A stretch of DNA of 37,963 nt from an uncultured Clostridia bacterium (GTDB taxonomy: Bacteria > Bacillota > Clostridia > TANB77 > CAG-508): the NCBI GenBank assembly GCA_944388745.1, contig CALXJZ010000010.1, positions 1-37,963 of the forward strand. Direction: 5' to 3'. The translations under genes were made by a program, and so were the position numbers. The notes beneath the pieces were generated by a model that saw only the letters and a program-made list of their open reading frames with translations, did no database searches and was not told where the DNA came from. This document shows, piece by piece, positions 15,906 through 23,842 of the stretch. Position 1 is the first letter of the stretch, and each line of letters starts with the position of its first letter.

Positions 15906-17765
15906 CTAGTTTCCAATTGCATGGAATGGACAACTTGCTATACAAGTACCACATTTAATACATTTTTCTTGATTTATTATTCTTTTATCTCTTCCTGCTC
16001 CATCAATAGCATTTACTGGGCAATGTTTTTGACATAAGCCACAACCTTTACATTTTTCTAGATCAATTGTTATTTTTGCCATTGCTTTACATTCTAATGT
16101 TTTACATTCTTTTTGAATAGCATGTTGTCTAAATTCTTCTCTAAAGTATTTTAATGTACTTACTACTGGGTTTGGTGCACTTTGACCAAGACCACATAAA
16201 CTTGCTTTTTGGATATTTGCTGCCAATTTTTCTAATCTATATATGTCAAATTCTTCTCCCTCACCATTACATAGTCTTTCAAGAATTTCTAACATTCTTT
16301 TTGTTCCTATTCTACATGGTGTACACTTACCACAACTTTCACTTACTGTAAATTCTAAATAGAACTTAGCTAAACATACCATACATTTAGTGTCATCCAT
16401 AACAATTAGTCCACCTGAACCCATCATAGAACCAATTGCTTTTAAGGATTCATAATCTATTGGTGTATCTAAATGTTCTTTTGGTATACATCCTCCTGAT
16501 GGTCCTCCTGTTTGTGCAGCTTTAAAGTCTCTTCCATTTGGTATTCCTCCACCAATGTCATATACAATTTCTCTTAATGTTGTTCCCATTGGTACTTCTA
16601 CAAGTCCTATATTATTTACATTTCCACCTAATGCAAATACTTTTGTACCTTTTGAATTTGCAGTTCCTATTGATGAATACCATTCAGCACCTTTTAATAT
16701 TATTTGTGCTATATTTGCATATGTTTCAACATTGTTTATTAATGTTGGTTTTCCCCATAAACCTGCTACTGCTGGATATGGTGGTTTTACTCTTGGTTGA
16801 CCTCTTCTTCCTTCAATAGATTCAAGTAGTGCTGTTTCTTCTCCACATACAAATGCTCCTGCTCCTAATCTTATTTCTATATCAAAATTAAAGTTTTTGC
16901 CAAAAATATTTTTACCTAAAATACCATAATCTCTTGATTGGTCTATTGCTATTTGTAATCTTTGAACTGCAATTGGATATTCTGCTCTTACATAAATATA
17001 TCCTTTGTCCGCACCTATTGCATAAGCTGCAATTGCCATAGCTTCTAGCACACTATGTGGGTCACCTTCAAGAATACTTCTATCCATAAAAGCACCTGGG
17101 TCACCTTCATCAGCATTACAAACAACATATTTTTGCTTTCCTTCTGAAGCTCTTGTTAGCTCCCATTTCTTACCTGTTGGGAAGCCTGCTCCACCTCTAC
17201 CTCTAAGCCCAGAATTTTTTACTGTTTCTATTACTTCTTCTGGTGTCATGTCACTTAATACTTTTTCTAATGCTAGATAGCCATCAAAGGCTATGTATTC
17301 ATCTATATTTTCAGGATTTATTACACCACAATTCTTCAAAGCAATTCTTTTTTGCTTTTTATAGAAATTCAAATCATCTAATCTATCAACCATTTTGCCA
17401 TCTATATCTCTACACAAAAGCCTTTCAACTTTCCCACCTTTTACAATATGTGTATCAATAATTTCTTCACAATCTTCTGGTGTAACCATTGCATAAAAAG
17501 TATCTTCTGGACGTATAATTACAATTGGACCTTTTGCACATAAACCAAAACATCCTGTTTGTATAACACGTACATTATCAATACCTTTTTCTTCTAAAAT
17601 TTCTCTAAATCTTCTTAATATTTCAGGTGATTTAGATGATGTACAACCAGTTCCATGGCAGACTAATATATGTTTTTCTCTAGTATCTGCTTTAGTATTT
17701 ACTCTTAAATCTAATTCTTTTCTTTTTTCTTCTCTTATTTTGTGTAATTCCTTTAAAGATTTCAT
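15906..17765 (-). CDS. hydB: Hydrogenase flavoprotein subunit HydB (NuoF-like)
   Basis: The NADH- and FMN-binding subunit of the soluble hydrogenase. In order: a thioredoxin-like [2Fe-2S] domain (HGTGCTSSKS ... QTGCFGLCAKGP), the NuoF core with the NADH/FMN glycine-rich loops (GLRGRGGAGFPTGKKW; CNADEGDPGAFMDR; GAGAFVCGEETALLESIEG), an SLBB region, the [4Fe-4S] motif SCGKCTPCRIGTKR, and two C-terminal ferredoxin motifs (CKGCGLCQKHCPVNAI; CIKCGTCIASCPFHAI). The 619-residue length fits HydB/HndC rather than plain NuoF. AAAGGAGG lies 5 bases before the ATG, 21 bases after hydC. It oxidises or reduces NAD(H) for HydA. Confidence 0.96.
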   Translation of the reverse strand: MKSLKELHKIREEKRKELDLRVNTKADTREKHILVCHGTGCTSSKSPEILRRFREILEEKGIDNVRVIQTGCFGLCAKGPIVIIRPEDTFYAMVTPEDCEEIIDTHIVKGGKVERLLCRDIDGKMVDRLDDLNFYKKQKRIALKNCGVINPENIDEYIAFDGYLALEKVLSDMTPEEVIETVKNSGLRGRGGAGFPTGKKWELTRASEGKQKYVVCNADEGDPGAFMDRSILEGDPHSVLEAMAIAAYAIGADKGYIYVRAEYPIAVQRLQIAIDQSRDYGILGKNIFGKNFNFDIEIRLGAGAFVCGEETALLESIEGRRGQPRVKPPYPAVAGLWGKPTLINNVETYANIAQIILKGAEWYSSIGTANSKGTKVFALGGNVNNIGLVEVPMGTTLREIVYDIGGGIPNGRDFKAAQTGGPSGGCIPKEHLDTPIDYESLKAIGSMMGSGGLIVMDDTKCMVCLAKFYLEFTVSESCGKCTPCRIGTKRMLEILERLCNGEGEEFDIYRLEKLAANIQKASLCGLGQSAPNPVVSTLKYFREEFRQHAIQKECKTLECKAMAKITIDLEKCKGCGLCQKHCPVNAIDGAGRDKRIINQEKCIKCGTCIASCPFHAIGN

Positions 17766-17786
17766 ACTTTCCTCCTTTTCAACTAA

Positions 17787-18248
17787 CTATTCTTCCATTA
17801 ACTTATCTAACACTTCATCCAACTTCTTAACAGTAGCTTTTCCATACACTTCTCCATTAACAGTAAAAACCGGAGCTAAACCACATGCACCAACACATCT
17901 AGTTTGGTCAATTGAAAATTTACCATCTTTTGTTGTTTCTCCTGGTTCAATACATAATCTTTCTGTCAATCTATCCATAATTTTTTGAGAACCTTTAACA
18001 AAGCATGCTGTTCCTAAACATACTGATATGCTATATTTTCCTTTTGGTTTTAGTGTGAATCTAGAATAAAAAGTTACTACTCCATAAATTTCTGCCATTG
18101 GAATTGATAAAAACTCTGATAAAACTTTTTGGGCTTCTTGTGGGATATATCCATAATGTTCTTGTACTTCATTTAACATTTGAATCAAATTATCTTTTTC
18201 TGGTTTATATATATCACATAATTCTTTTAAAAATTTATCTTCTTGCAT
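17787..18248 (-). CDS. hydC: Hydrogenase [2Fe-2S] subunit HydC (NuoE-like)
   Basis: A 153-residue thioredoxin-fold protein with the NuoE-type [2Fe-2S] ligands: two cysteines in SVCLGTACFVKG and two in RCVGACGLAP. It also has the helical N-terminus typical of the family (EVQEHYGYIPQEAQKVLSEFL). It passes electrons within the HydABC complex. The start at 18248 follows GGGAGG at 7 bases; an upstream ATG at 18263 lacks a site. First gene of the hydrogenase operon, behind the promoter at 18292-18320. Confidence 0.95.
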   Translation of the reverse strand: MQEDKFLKELCDIYKPEKDNLIQMLNEVQEHYGYIPQEAQKVLSEFLSIPMAEIYGVVTFYSRFTLKPKGKYSISVCLGTACFVKGSQKIMDRLTERLCIEPGETTKDGKFSIDQTRCVGACGLAPVFTVNGEVYGKATVKKLDEVLDKLMEE

Positions 18249-18291
18249 ACTTATTCCTCCCATGATTAATATATATTAAATTGTTGTTTCA

Positions 18292-18320
18292 ATTATATCA
18301 AATAGAATTTTTTTATACAA
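18292..18320 (-). promoter_or_regulatory. Sigma-A promoter of the hydCBA operon
   Basis: On the minus strand, TTGTAT, 17 bases, TATAAT with TGA before the -10. It lies about 44 bases upstream of the hydC start. No palindromic operator such as a Rex site is evident beside it. Confidence 0.7.
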
Positions 18321-18389
18321 CTGATTTTTTACAATTTTTGATTTTTTTCGTTATATACAATATATAATTTTATAACACAAAGAAAATAT

Positions 18390-18421
18390 AAACAGCTCCT
18401 ATAATATACTAGAAGCTGTTT
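18390..18421 (-). terminator. Terminator of the pyr operon
   Basis: AAACAGCT and AGCTGTTT pair around a 16-base loop just downstream of the pyrD stop, followed on the minus strand by a T-rich stretch (ATATTTTCTTT). Confidence 0.65.
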
Positions 18422-18441
18422 CATATTTCAAAAAATTTTTA

Positions 18442-19350
18442 CTAATTCATCTGAACTTTACCAATAATATCATTAATATCATCAATATTATGTTTTTTCA
18501 TATACTCTTCAATACCATCAACAGTATCAACACTTGTATATGGGCTAATAAAATTCCCTGCACCAATCGAAATTGCAGTTGCACCTGCAAGCATAAACTC
18601 AATTGCATCATCACTATTTACAATACCACCCATTCCTAAAATCGGAATATTTACAGCTTGTGCAACCTGATATACCATTCTAACTGCTACTGGTTTTATT
18701 GCAGGACCTGAAAGTCCACCTGTATTATTTGCAAGAACTGGTTTTCTTGTATTAATATCAATCTTCATTCCTAACAAAGTATTAATAAGTGATACTCCAT
18801 CTGCACCGCCATCTTCTACACCTTTTGCAATTGCTGCTATATCAGTAACATTTGGTGTTAATTTTACAATTAAAGGTTTATCTAAAACTTTTCTAACTTC
18901 ACTTGTTACATGTTTTACACCTTCATATGTATTTCCAAAAGCCATACATCCTGCTTTTACATTAGGGCAAGATAAATTAAGTTCCACACCATCAATATCT
19001 AATGTATTTAATATTTTACACAATTCGACATATTCCTCTACTGTACTTCCACACGCATTAACTATAATTGCAGTATCAAACTTTCTTAAAAATGGTAAAT
19101 CATTTTCAGCAAAGTATTCAACTCCTGGATTTTGAAGTCCTATACTATTTAACATTCCACTTGCTGTTTCACATACTCTTGTTGGTTTATTTCCGCTTCT
19201 TGGCTTTAATGAAGTACCTTTTGTAATAATTCCACCTAATTTACTCAAATCAAAAAACTCACTAAATTCTCTTCCATAACCAAAAGTCCCTGATGCAACA
19301 GTTACCGGATTTTTCATCTCAATTCCAGCTAAATTTATTCTTGTATTCAT
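18442..19350 (-). CDS. pyrD: Dihydroorotate dehydrogenase, catalytic subunit (PyrDB type)
   Basis: It oxidises dihydroorotate to orotate in pyrimidine synthesis, with electrons passed through PyrK to NAD+. 302 residues. FMN-barrel motifs are visible: VASGTFGYGREF, NSIGLQNPGVEYF, the active-site segment ELNLSCPNVKAG (cysteine base, class 1B), VKLTPNVTDIAAI and the phosphate-binding GMGGIVNSDDAIEFMLAGA. The adjacent pyrK supports the NAD-linked class 1B form. Last gene of the pyr operon. A REP-like repeat lies between it and pyrK. Confidence 0.97.
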   Translation of the reverse strand: MNTRINLAGIEMKNPVTVASGTFGYGREFSEFFDLSKLGGIITKGTSLKPRSGNKPTRVCETASGMLNSIGLQNPGVEYFAENDLPFLRKFDTAIIVNACGSTVEEYVELCKILNTLDIDGVELNLSCPNVKAGCMAFGNTYEGVKHVTSEVRKVLDKPLIVKLTPNVTDIAAIAKGVEDGGADGVSLINTLLGMKIDINTRKPVLANNTGGLSGPAIKPVAVRMVYQVAQAVNIPILGMGGIVNSDDAIEFMLAGATAISIGAGNFISPYTSVDTVDGIEEYMKKHNIDDINDIIGKVQMN

Positions 19351-19375
19351 TTATTTTATTCCCTCCATTCCTTTT

Positions 19376-19405
19376 TGTCGCATGAGAAACGTCCCCATTG
19401 CGACA
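19376..19405. repeat. REP-like palindrome between pyrK and pyrD
   Basis: TGTCGCA and TGCGACA arms enclose TGAGAAACGTCCCCAT. It abuts the pyrK stop codon and is nearly identical to one arm of the large palindrome at 29719-29839. Confidence 0.7.
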
Positions 19406-20197
19406 TTAAATCTCTACATCTTTTGCGTTAAACACTGGTCCACCTTTACAAACATGCCAATACTCAGGTGCATCTTTTGGACTTTTAGCAGTTTTAACTG
19501 CACACCCTAAACAAACACCTAAACCACATGCCATTTTTTCTTCTAATGATAATTGGCAATCAATATTATTTTCAATAGCATATTTTTGAACTGCTCTTAG
19601 CATTGGTAATGGACCACAAGCATAAATACACTCATACTTTTCATGTTCCATATCGTCCTTTAAATAATCAATAGCAAATCCTTTATTTTTATATGTTCCA
19701 TCATCTGTTGTAATTATTAGCTTATCTGTAACTTCTTCAAATTCTTTTTCAAGCATTACAAAATCCTTATTTCTAAATCCTAAATAACAATTTACTTTAA
19801 CATTATTTTGCTTTGCCTGTTTAGATAATTCATACAAAGGGAAGATTCCTATTCCACCACCTATAACTGCTATATTTTTATATTTATCAAACTTGAATGT
19901 TCCATGTCCTAAAGGTCCTATTATATCAATATCATTCCCTTCTTCCTTTTTTGCTAGTATCTCTGTTCCTTTTCCTTTAACTTGGAATATAAATTCTAAT
20001 ATTCCATTTTCTTTATCTAAGTTATATATACTTATTGGCCTTCTCAAAAAAGGTTCAGTTCCTTCTGTTACTCTTATTTCAATAAAATTTCCTGGCTTTG
20101 CACTCTCTACTATCTCTGGTGCTTTTACACTAAACTTGTAAATATTCTCAATGATTTCTTCTTTTTTAATTAATTTTGCATTTACTTGTTTTGGCAT
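19406..20197 (-). CDS. pyrK: Dihydroorotate dehydrogenase electron-transfer subunit
   Basis: PyrK carries FAD and a [2Fe-2S] cluster and links PyrD to NAD+. 263 residues in ferredoxin-reductase layout: FAD-binding RRPISIYNLD, then the NAD-binding GGGIGIFPLYEL. The C-terminal cluster ligands are in EEKMACGLGVCLGCAVKT and the following HVCKGGPVF. AGGAGGG lies inside the end of pyrF, and the ATG is 1 base past the pyrF stop, so translation is coupled. Confidence 0.96.
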   Translation of the reverse strand: MPKQVNAKLIKKEEIIENIYKFSVKAPEIVESAKPGNFIEIRVTEGTEPFLRRPISIYNLDKENGILEFIFQVKGKGTEILAKKEEGNDIDIIGPLGHGTFKFDKYKNIAVIGGGIGIFPLYELSKQAKQNNVKVNCYLGFRNKDFVMLEKEFEEVTDKLIITTDDGTYKNKGFAIDYLKDDMEHEKYECIYACGPLPMLRAVQKYAIENNIDCQLSLEEKMACGLGVCLGCAVKTAKSPKDAPEYWHVCKGGPVFNAKDVEI

Positions 20198-20198
20198 T

Positions 20199-21119
20199 TT
20201 ATATTATCCCTCCTAACTCCTCTTTCATTCTTAATGCTTCTGCTCTTGTTGCTTTTGCATAATCTTTTTCTGCAAATTTATCTTTCCAAAGTTCTGATTT
20301 ATATGCACACATCAAACTTCTTGATGCATTTACTATTCCACCTAAACCGTTTTTGTCAAATCCTAAAGCTATATCTTCAGCTTTACCACCTTGTGCTCCA
20401 TATCCAGGTATTAAGAAATATGTATGAGGTGCAATTTCTCTTATTTCTTTTAATTGTTTTGGATATGTAGCTCCTACAACAGCTGCTATACTACTATACC
20501 CATATTCTCCTCTTAATTTTTTTCCCCATTCTTCAACTAATTTTGCTACTTTTACATATACTTCTTCTCCATTTTCTAATTTTACATCTTGCAATTCACC
20601 TGATGATGGATTTGAGGTTTTTACTAATATAAATATTCCTTTGTCATATTTTTTACAATCCTCGATAAATGGTTTGACACAATCTGTTCCCATATATGGA
20701 TTTACTGTTGCAAAATCTACATCAAAAATGCTTTCTTCTTTTTCTCCTATTTTAGTTTTTCCTAAATATGCATTTGAATATCCTTGAGCAGTTGAACCTA
20801 TATCTCCTCTTTTTATATCTGCAATGACTAACATTTCTTTTTGTTTAGCATATTTACATGTTTCTTCAAATGCTTTTATGCCCGGTATACCGAACATTTC
20901 ATAAAAAGCTATTTGTGGCTTTACGGCTGGAATTACATCATATGTTTCATCTATTAAAGCCTTGTTATATTCTACAATTGCTTGTGATACACCTTCCAAA
21001 GTGTCTGGATATTTTTCTAATACGCATTTTGGCAATAATTCATATCTTGGGTCAAGACCTATTACTGTTGGATTGTTTGTTTCTTTAATTTTATTTATTA
21101 ATCTATCAATTGCATTCAC
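20199..21119 (-). CDS. pyrF: Orotidine 5'-phosphate decarboxylase (type 2)
   Basis: It converts OMP to UMP, the last step of de novo UMP synthesis. 306 residues, the longer type 2 form: GLDPRYELLPKC near the N-terminus and the catalytic DIKRGDIGSTAQGY, followed by NPYMGTDCVKPF and LIPGYGAQGG. The start codon is GTG at 21119, supported by AAGGAGG 8 bases upstream. The first ATG nearby is out of frame. Confidence 0.95.
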   Translation of the reverse strand: MNAIDRLINKIKETNNPTVIGLDPRYELLPKCVLEKYPDTLEGVSQAIVEYNKALIDETYDVIPAVKPQIAFYEMFGIPGIKAFEETCKYAKQKEMLVIADIKRGDIGSTAQGYSNAYLGKTKIGEKEESIFDVDFATVNPYMGTDCVKPFIEDCKKYDKGIFILVKTSNPSSGELQDVKLENGEEVYVKVAKLVEEWGKKLRGEYGYSSIAAVVGATYPKQLKEIREIAPHTYFLIPGYGAQGGKAEDIALGFDKNGLGGIVNASRSLMCAYKSELWKDKFAEKDYAKATRAEALRMKEELGGII

Positions 21120-21143
21120 TCTTATTTCCTCCTTCTGACTCTA

Positions 21144-21190
21144 TTGGGGACAGGTCAAATCGTTTCATTTTGAAACGTTTTAGCACGTCC
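21144..21190. repeat. REP-like palindrome overlapping the end of the ArsC/Spx-like gene
   Basis: It contains CGTTTCA-TTT-TGAAACG (21161-21177) with TTGGGGACAGGTC on one side and GCACGTCCC on the other. The last codons and TAA of the ArsC/Spx-like gene lie inside the element. Confidence 0.65.
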
Positions 21191-21542
21191 CTAACAGACT
21201 CACCCATTCTTTTTCTTTAAAGCCTACTAATATTATTTTATCAGTTATAACAAGCGGTCTTTTTACTAACATTCCATCTGTGGACAATATCTCTATTTTT
21301 TCTTCATCTGTCATATTTGGCAATTTTTCTTTTAAATTCAATTCTTTATATTTCATTCCACTTGTATTAAAGAATTTTTTGATATCATATCCGCTTTGCT
21401 TTATCCATTTTCTTAATTCATCTTTTGTTGGGTTATTTTCTACTATATGTCTGTCATCAAATTCAATATTATTTTGTTCTAACCATTTCTTTGCTTTTTG
21501 ACAAGTAGAACATTTCGGATATTCAATAAATAATACTTTCAT
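21180..21542 (-). CDS. ArsC/Spx-family thioredoxin-fold protein
   Basis: A 120-residue ArsC/Spx/YffB-family protein. It has a CxxC at the start (YPKCSTCQKAKKWLEQ), the family stretch ELRKWIKQSGYDIKKFFNTSG, and the RPL motif (GMLVKRPLVITD) followed by VGFKEKEWVSLLG. Members act as thiol-dependent arsenate reductases, transcriptional regulators (Spx) or uncharacterised redox proteins; sequence alone does not decide. The start at 21542 has GGGAG 5 bases upstream. It sits inside the pyr operon, 11 bases after pyrC, and its last three codons come from the REP-like repeat. Confidence 0.85.
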   Translation of the reverse strand: MKVLFIEYPKCSTCQKAKKWLEQNNIEFDDRHIVENNPTKDELRKWIKQSGYDIKKFFNTSGMKYKELNLKEKLPNMTDEEKIEILSTDGMLVKRPLVITDKIILVGFKEKEWVSLLGTC

Positions 21543-21553
21543 AGTTTCTCCCT

Positions 21554-22831
21554 TCAATTTTCAAAAACCACTTTTCCATTTACAATTGTATATTTTACTT
21601 TACCTTTTAATTTCTTTCCTATAAATGGACTGTTTTTAGATTTTGATACTATCATTTCTTTTGTGTAAACATATTCTTCATTTGGGTCAAATATAGTTAT
21701 ATCAGCCTTTTTTCCTACCTCTATACTACCTCTTTCATTTTCTATATGTAATAATTTTGATGGAGTATATGAAGTTAATCTTACTAAATTTAAGTAATCA
21801 ATATGTCCTGGGTCTACTAAATTCATTATTTCTGCTGGAAGTGCTGTTTCAAATCCTATTATTCCATTTGGTGCTTTTGAAAGTTCTACATTTTTTTCTT
21901 CTTCTGCATGTGGTGCATGGTCTGTTATTATACAATCTATTGTTCCTTCTTTTAGTCCTTCTATTATTGCTTGTCTATCTTTTTCTTCTCTTAATGGTGG
22001 ATTCATTTTTGCATTTGTTCCGGATTTTAATACTTCATCTACTGTAAATGTAAAATAGTGTGGACAGGTTTCACATGTTATTTTTACTCCTCTTTTTTTA
22101 GCATCTCTTATCATGTTTTTACTTGTTTTTGTACTTATATGACATATATGTCCTCTAACATTGTTTGTTTCTGATATAACTATTTCTCTTGCAGCCATTA
22201 TTTCTTCTGCTTCTGGCAATACTCCCTGAACTCCTAATTCGTCTGCTACTTTTCCTGCATTTATTGCTCCTGCAGAAACAGATTTTTCTTCACAATGTGA
22301 TGCTACAAATGTTTCAAGTTTATCTGCTTCAATCATTGCTTGTCTCATCATTCTGCTATTTACAACTGGCATACCATCATCTGAAAATGCAATTGCTCCT
22401 GCATTTCTTAATTCTTCAAAATTTACTAATTCTTCTCCTTTTTCTCCTTTAGATACAGAAGCATATGGAAGTATATTGCATAAATTTACTCTTTTTGCTT
22501 CTTCTATTATTTTTTGCAAATTAATAGCGCTATCTGGTGTTGGTTTTGTATTTGGCATTGGACAAATAGTTGTAAAACCTCCTGCAACAGCGCTTTTGCT
22601 GCCTGTTTCAATTGTTTCTTTATATTCAAAACCAGGTTCTCTTAAATGGCAATGAATATCAATCATTCCAGGCATAATATATAGTTTTGAACAGTCAATT
22701 ATTTTATCTGCTTTTTCTTCTATATTTTTCCCTATTTCTTTGATTTTGTCATCTTCAATTAGTATGTCTTTTTCTTCAAATGTGTTTGTTTTGTAGTCAA
22801 TTAATGTTCCGCCTTTTAATAATGTTTTCAT
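21554..22831 (-). CDS. pyrC: Dihydroorotase (class I)
   Basis: It cyclises N-carbamoyl-aspartate to dihydroorotate. 425 residues of the amidohydrolase fold. Metal ligands are in DIHCHLREPGFEYKE, and further conserved stretches are MPNTKPTPDS, FSDDGMPV, HICHISTK and the aspartate in IITDHAPHAEEEK. A C-terminal beta cap closes the protein (GSIEVGKKADITIFDP). AGGAGG lies 8 bases before the ATG. It is the promoter-proximal gene of pyrC-arsC-like-pyrF-pyrK-pyrD. pyrB and carAB are not in the window. No pyr attenuator or PyrR-binding leader could be recognised upstream. Confidence 0.97.
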   Translation of the reverse strand: MKTLLKGGTLIDYKTNTFEEKDILIEDDKIKEIGKNIEEKADKIIDCSKLYIMPGMIDIHCHLREPGFEYKETIETGSKSAVAGGFTTICPMPNTKPTPDSAINLQKIIEEAKRVNLCNILPYASVSKGEKGEELVNFEELRNAGAIAFSDDGMPVVNSRMMRQAMIEADKLETFVASHCEEKSVSAGAINAGKVADELGVQGVLPEAEEIMAAREIVISETNNVRGHICHISTKTSKNMIRDAKKRGVKITCETCPHYFTFTVDEVLKSGTNAKMNPPLREEKDRQAIIEGLKEGTIDCIITDHAPHAEEEKNVELSKAPNGIIGFETALPAEIMNLVDPGHIDYLNLVRLTSYTPSKLLHIENERGSIEVGKKADITIFDPNEEYVYTKEMIVSKSKNSPFIGKKLKGKVKYTIVNGKVVFEN

Positions 22832-23111
22832 GGCTAAATCCTCCTATCATTTTTTCTTATATTATCATTTTGTTTAATTATTTTCAATATTATTTAATTT
22901 ATTTTTACAAAATGTATTGCATTTCAATATACTCTGTAGTATATTTTTATATATAAGATTGCTTGATTAAAATTATAACAAGCTGGCTTTACAATAATAA
23001 CTTTATAAAAATTCAGTATGCTCAAAATACAAGCATACTATTAGGATATAATCAAGGGAATATTAGTATAAAAATATCACATACACATATAATAAAATAT
23101 AACTATACTTG
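22832..23111. other. AT-rich divergent intergenic region, pyrC / cptIN
   Basis: No gene. A weak minus-strand promoter for pyrC is possible (TTGAAA-17-TAATAT, ending about 30 bases before its start). A hairpin AGTATGCT/AGCATACT with a 9-base loop lies at 23015-23039 without a T tract. Nothing else was recognised. Confidence 0.5.
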
Positions 23112-23140
23112 TTGACATATTTAGCATTATGCTTTATAAT
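23112..23140 (+). promoter_or_regulatory. Full-consensus sigma-A promoter of the type III antitoxin RNA
   Basis: TTGACA, exactly 17 bases, TATAAT: a perfect match, the strongest promoter in the window. Predicted transcription start near 23147, 7 bases before the first RNA repeat. High antitoxin RNA output is what a type III system needs. Confidence 0.85.
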
Positions 23141-23146
23141 AAGTAT

Positions 23147-23250
23147 AGCAAGAAAATAGTGTCGCTCTTGGGTGGTGCGACTAATAAATTATCCCATTAG
23201 ACAAATAGTGTCGCTCTTGGGTGGTGCGACTGATAAATTATCCCATTAGA
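23147..23250 (+). ncRNA. cptI: Type III antitoxin RNA, two tandem 49-nt repeats (CptI-like)
   Basis: Two tandem copies (23154-23201 and 23203-23250, period 49) differ at one base. Each begins AAATAGT and holds a GTCGC/GCGAC hairpin. A CTRAT/ATTAG pairing follows, with GGG in the first loop facing CCC in the second, so a pseudoknot-like fold is possible. The single difference (A at 23183, G at 23232) keeps the pairing as A-U or G-U. Type III antitoxins are tandem-repeat RNAs placed between a promoter and a terminator just before the toxin gene; CptI arrays are known to be short. The class is inferred from this architecture and from the toxin. Confidence 0.8.
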
Positions 23251-23253
23251 AAA

Positions 23254-23295
23254 TAATCTCCCTTGTTGAAAAATAAGGGAGATTACTTCTTTTTT
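23254..23295 (+). terminator. Intrinsic terminator between antitoxin RNA and toxin gene
   Basis: Stem TAATCTCCCTT/AAGGGAGATTA (11 bp, 10-base loop) followed by CTTCTTTTTT. In type III systems this hairpin lets most transcripts end as antitoxin RNA and a minority read into the toxin. Confidence 0.85.
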
Positions 23296-23307
23296 AGGAG
23301 GTATAAA

Positions 23308-23790
23308 ATGAATATAAAACAAGGATATGTTTACCATATCAAAGATGAATATTTTGAAATTGTTAAAGACCCTACACTTATGAAAAACCATGAAAGTGGA
23401 AAAGCTAGACCTACATATTTTTGTATAAAAAATACTCAAAACAATATTTTATGGTTCATACCTATGAGTAGTAAGATAGAAAAATATAAAAAAATAAGAG
23501 ATAAAAAGATATCTAAATACGGAAATTGTGATACAATATTAATTAAGAAATTCTTAGGCAAATATTCTGTTTTTCTATTACAAAATATGTTTCCAACAAT
23601 AGAAAAATATGTAGACCATGTTCATATTGTAAATGGAAAAGAAGCTAAAGTAATATCTAGCATCGAAAAAGAAATAAAAATTAAATTTAATAAACTTATG
23701 CTTTTAATTAATCAAGGTAAAAAAGTAATTTTTACAGATATTAATAATGATATAAATATCATGCTTAAAGAATTAGATAAGCACAACTAA
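23308..23790 (+). CDS. cptN: Type III toxin-antitoxin endoribonuclease toxin, CptN/ToxN family
   Basis: A 160-residue, lysine-rich protein matching the ToxN/AbiQ/CptN endoribonuclease layout. The N-terminal strand region is GYVYHIKDEYFEIV, then RPTYFCIK and LWFIPMSSKIEKYKK. The Ser54-Ser55-Lys56 segment corresponds to the catalytic Thr-Ser-x-Lys region of ToxN. A mid section follows (LLQNMFPTIEKYVDHVHI) and a helical C-terminus (IKFNKLMLLINQGKKVIFTDI). Family members cut mRNA and their own antitoxin RNA at A-rich sites, and some abort phage infection. The start at 23308 follows AGGAGG at 6 bases, directly after the attenuating terminator. The family is confident; the CptN subfamily is judged from residues recalled, not from a search. 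Confidence 0.85.
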   Translation: MNIKQGYVYHIKDEYFEIVKDPTLMKNHESGKARPTYFCIKNTQNNILWFIPMSSKIEKYKKIRDKKISKYGNCDTILIKKFLGKYSVFLLQNMFPTIEKYVDHVHIVNGKEAKVISSIEKEIKIKFNKLMLLINQGKKVIFTDINNDINIMLKELDKHN

Positions 23791-23842
23791 ATTCGAAAAT
23801 TCCGAATTTACAAATAGATAATTTTTTCATAGGAGGAAAATC

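Noticed and set aside
16154..16819. Plus-strand ORFs inside hydB, and similar ones in pyrC, hydA and mutS
   Set aside because: Leu/His/Ile-rich antisense frames of well-identified genes, without ribosome sites.
22832..23000. PyrR-binding or attenuator leader before pyrC
   Set aside because: No PyrR anti-antiterminator consensus or terminator/antiterminator pair could be made out; the region is simply AT-rich.
23154..23250. Two near-identical direct repeats could suggest a CRISPR array
   Set aside because: The 48-base copies are contiguous with no spacer between them, no cas genes are near, and the promoter-repeats-terminator-toxin order fits a type III antitoxin.
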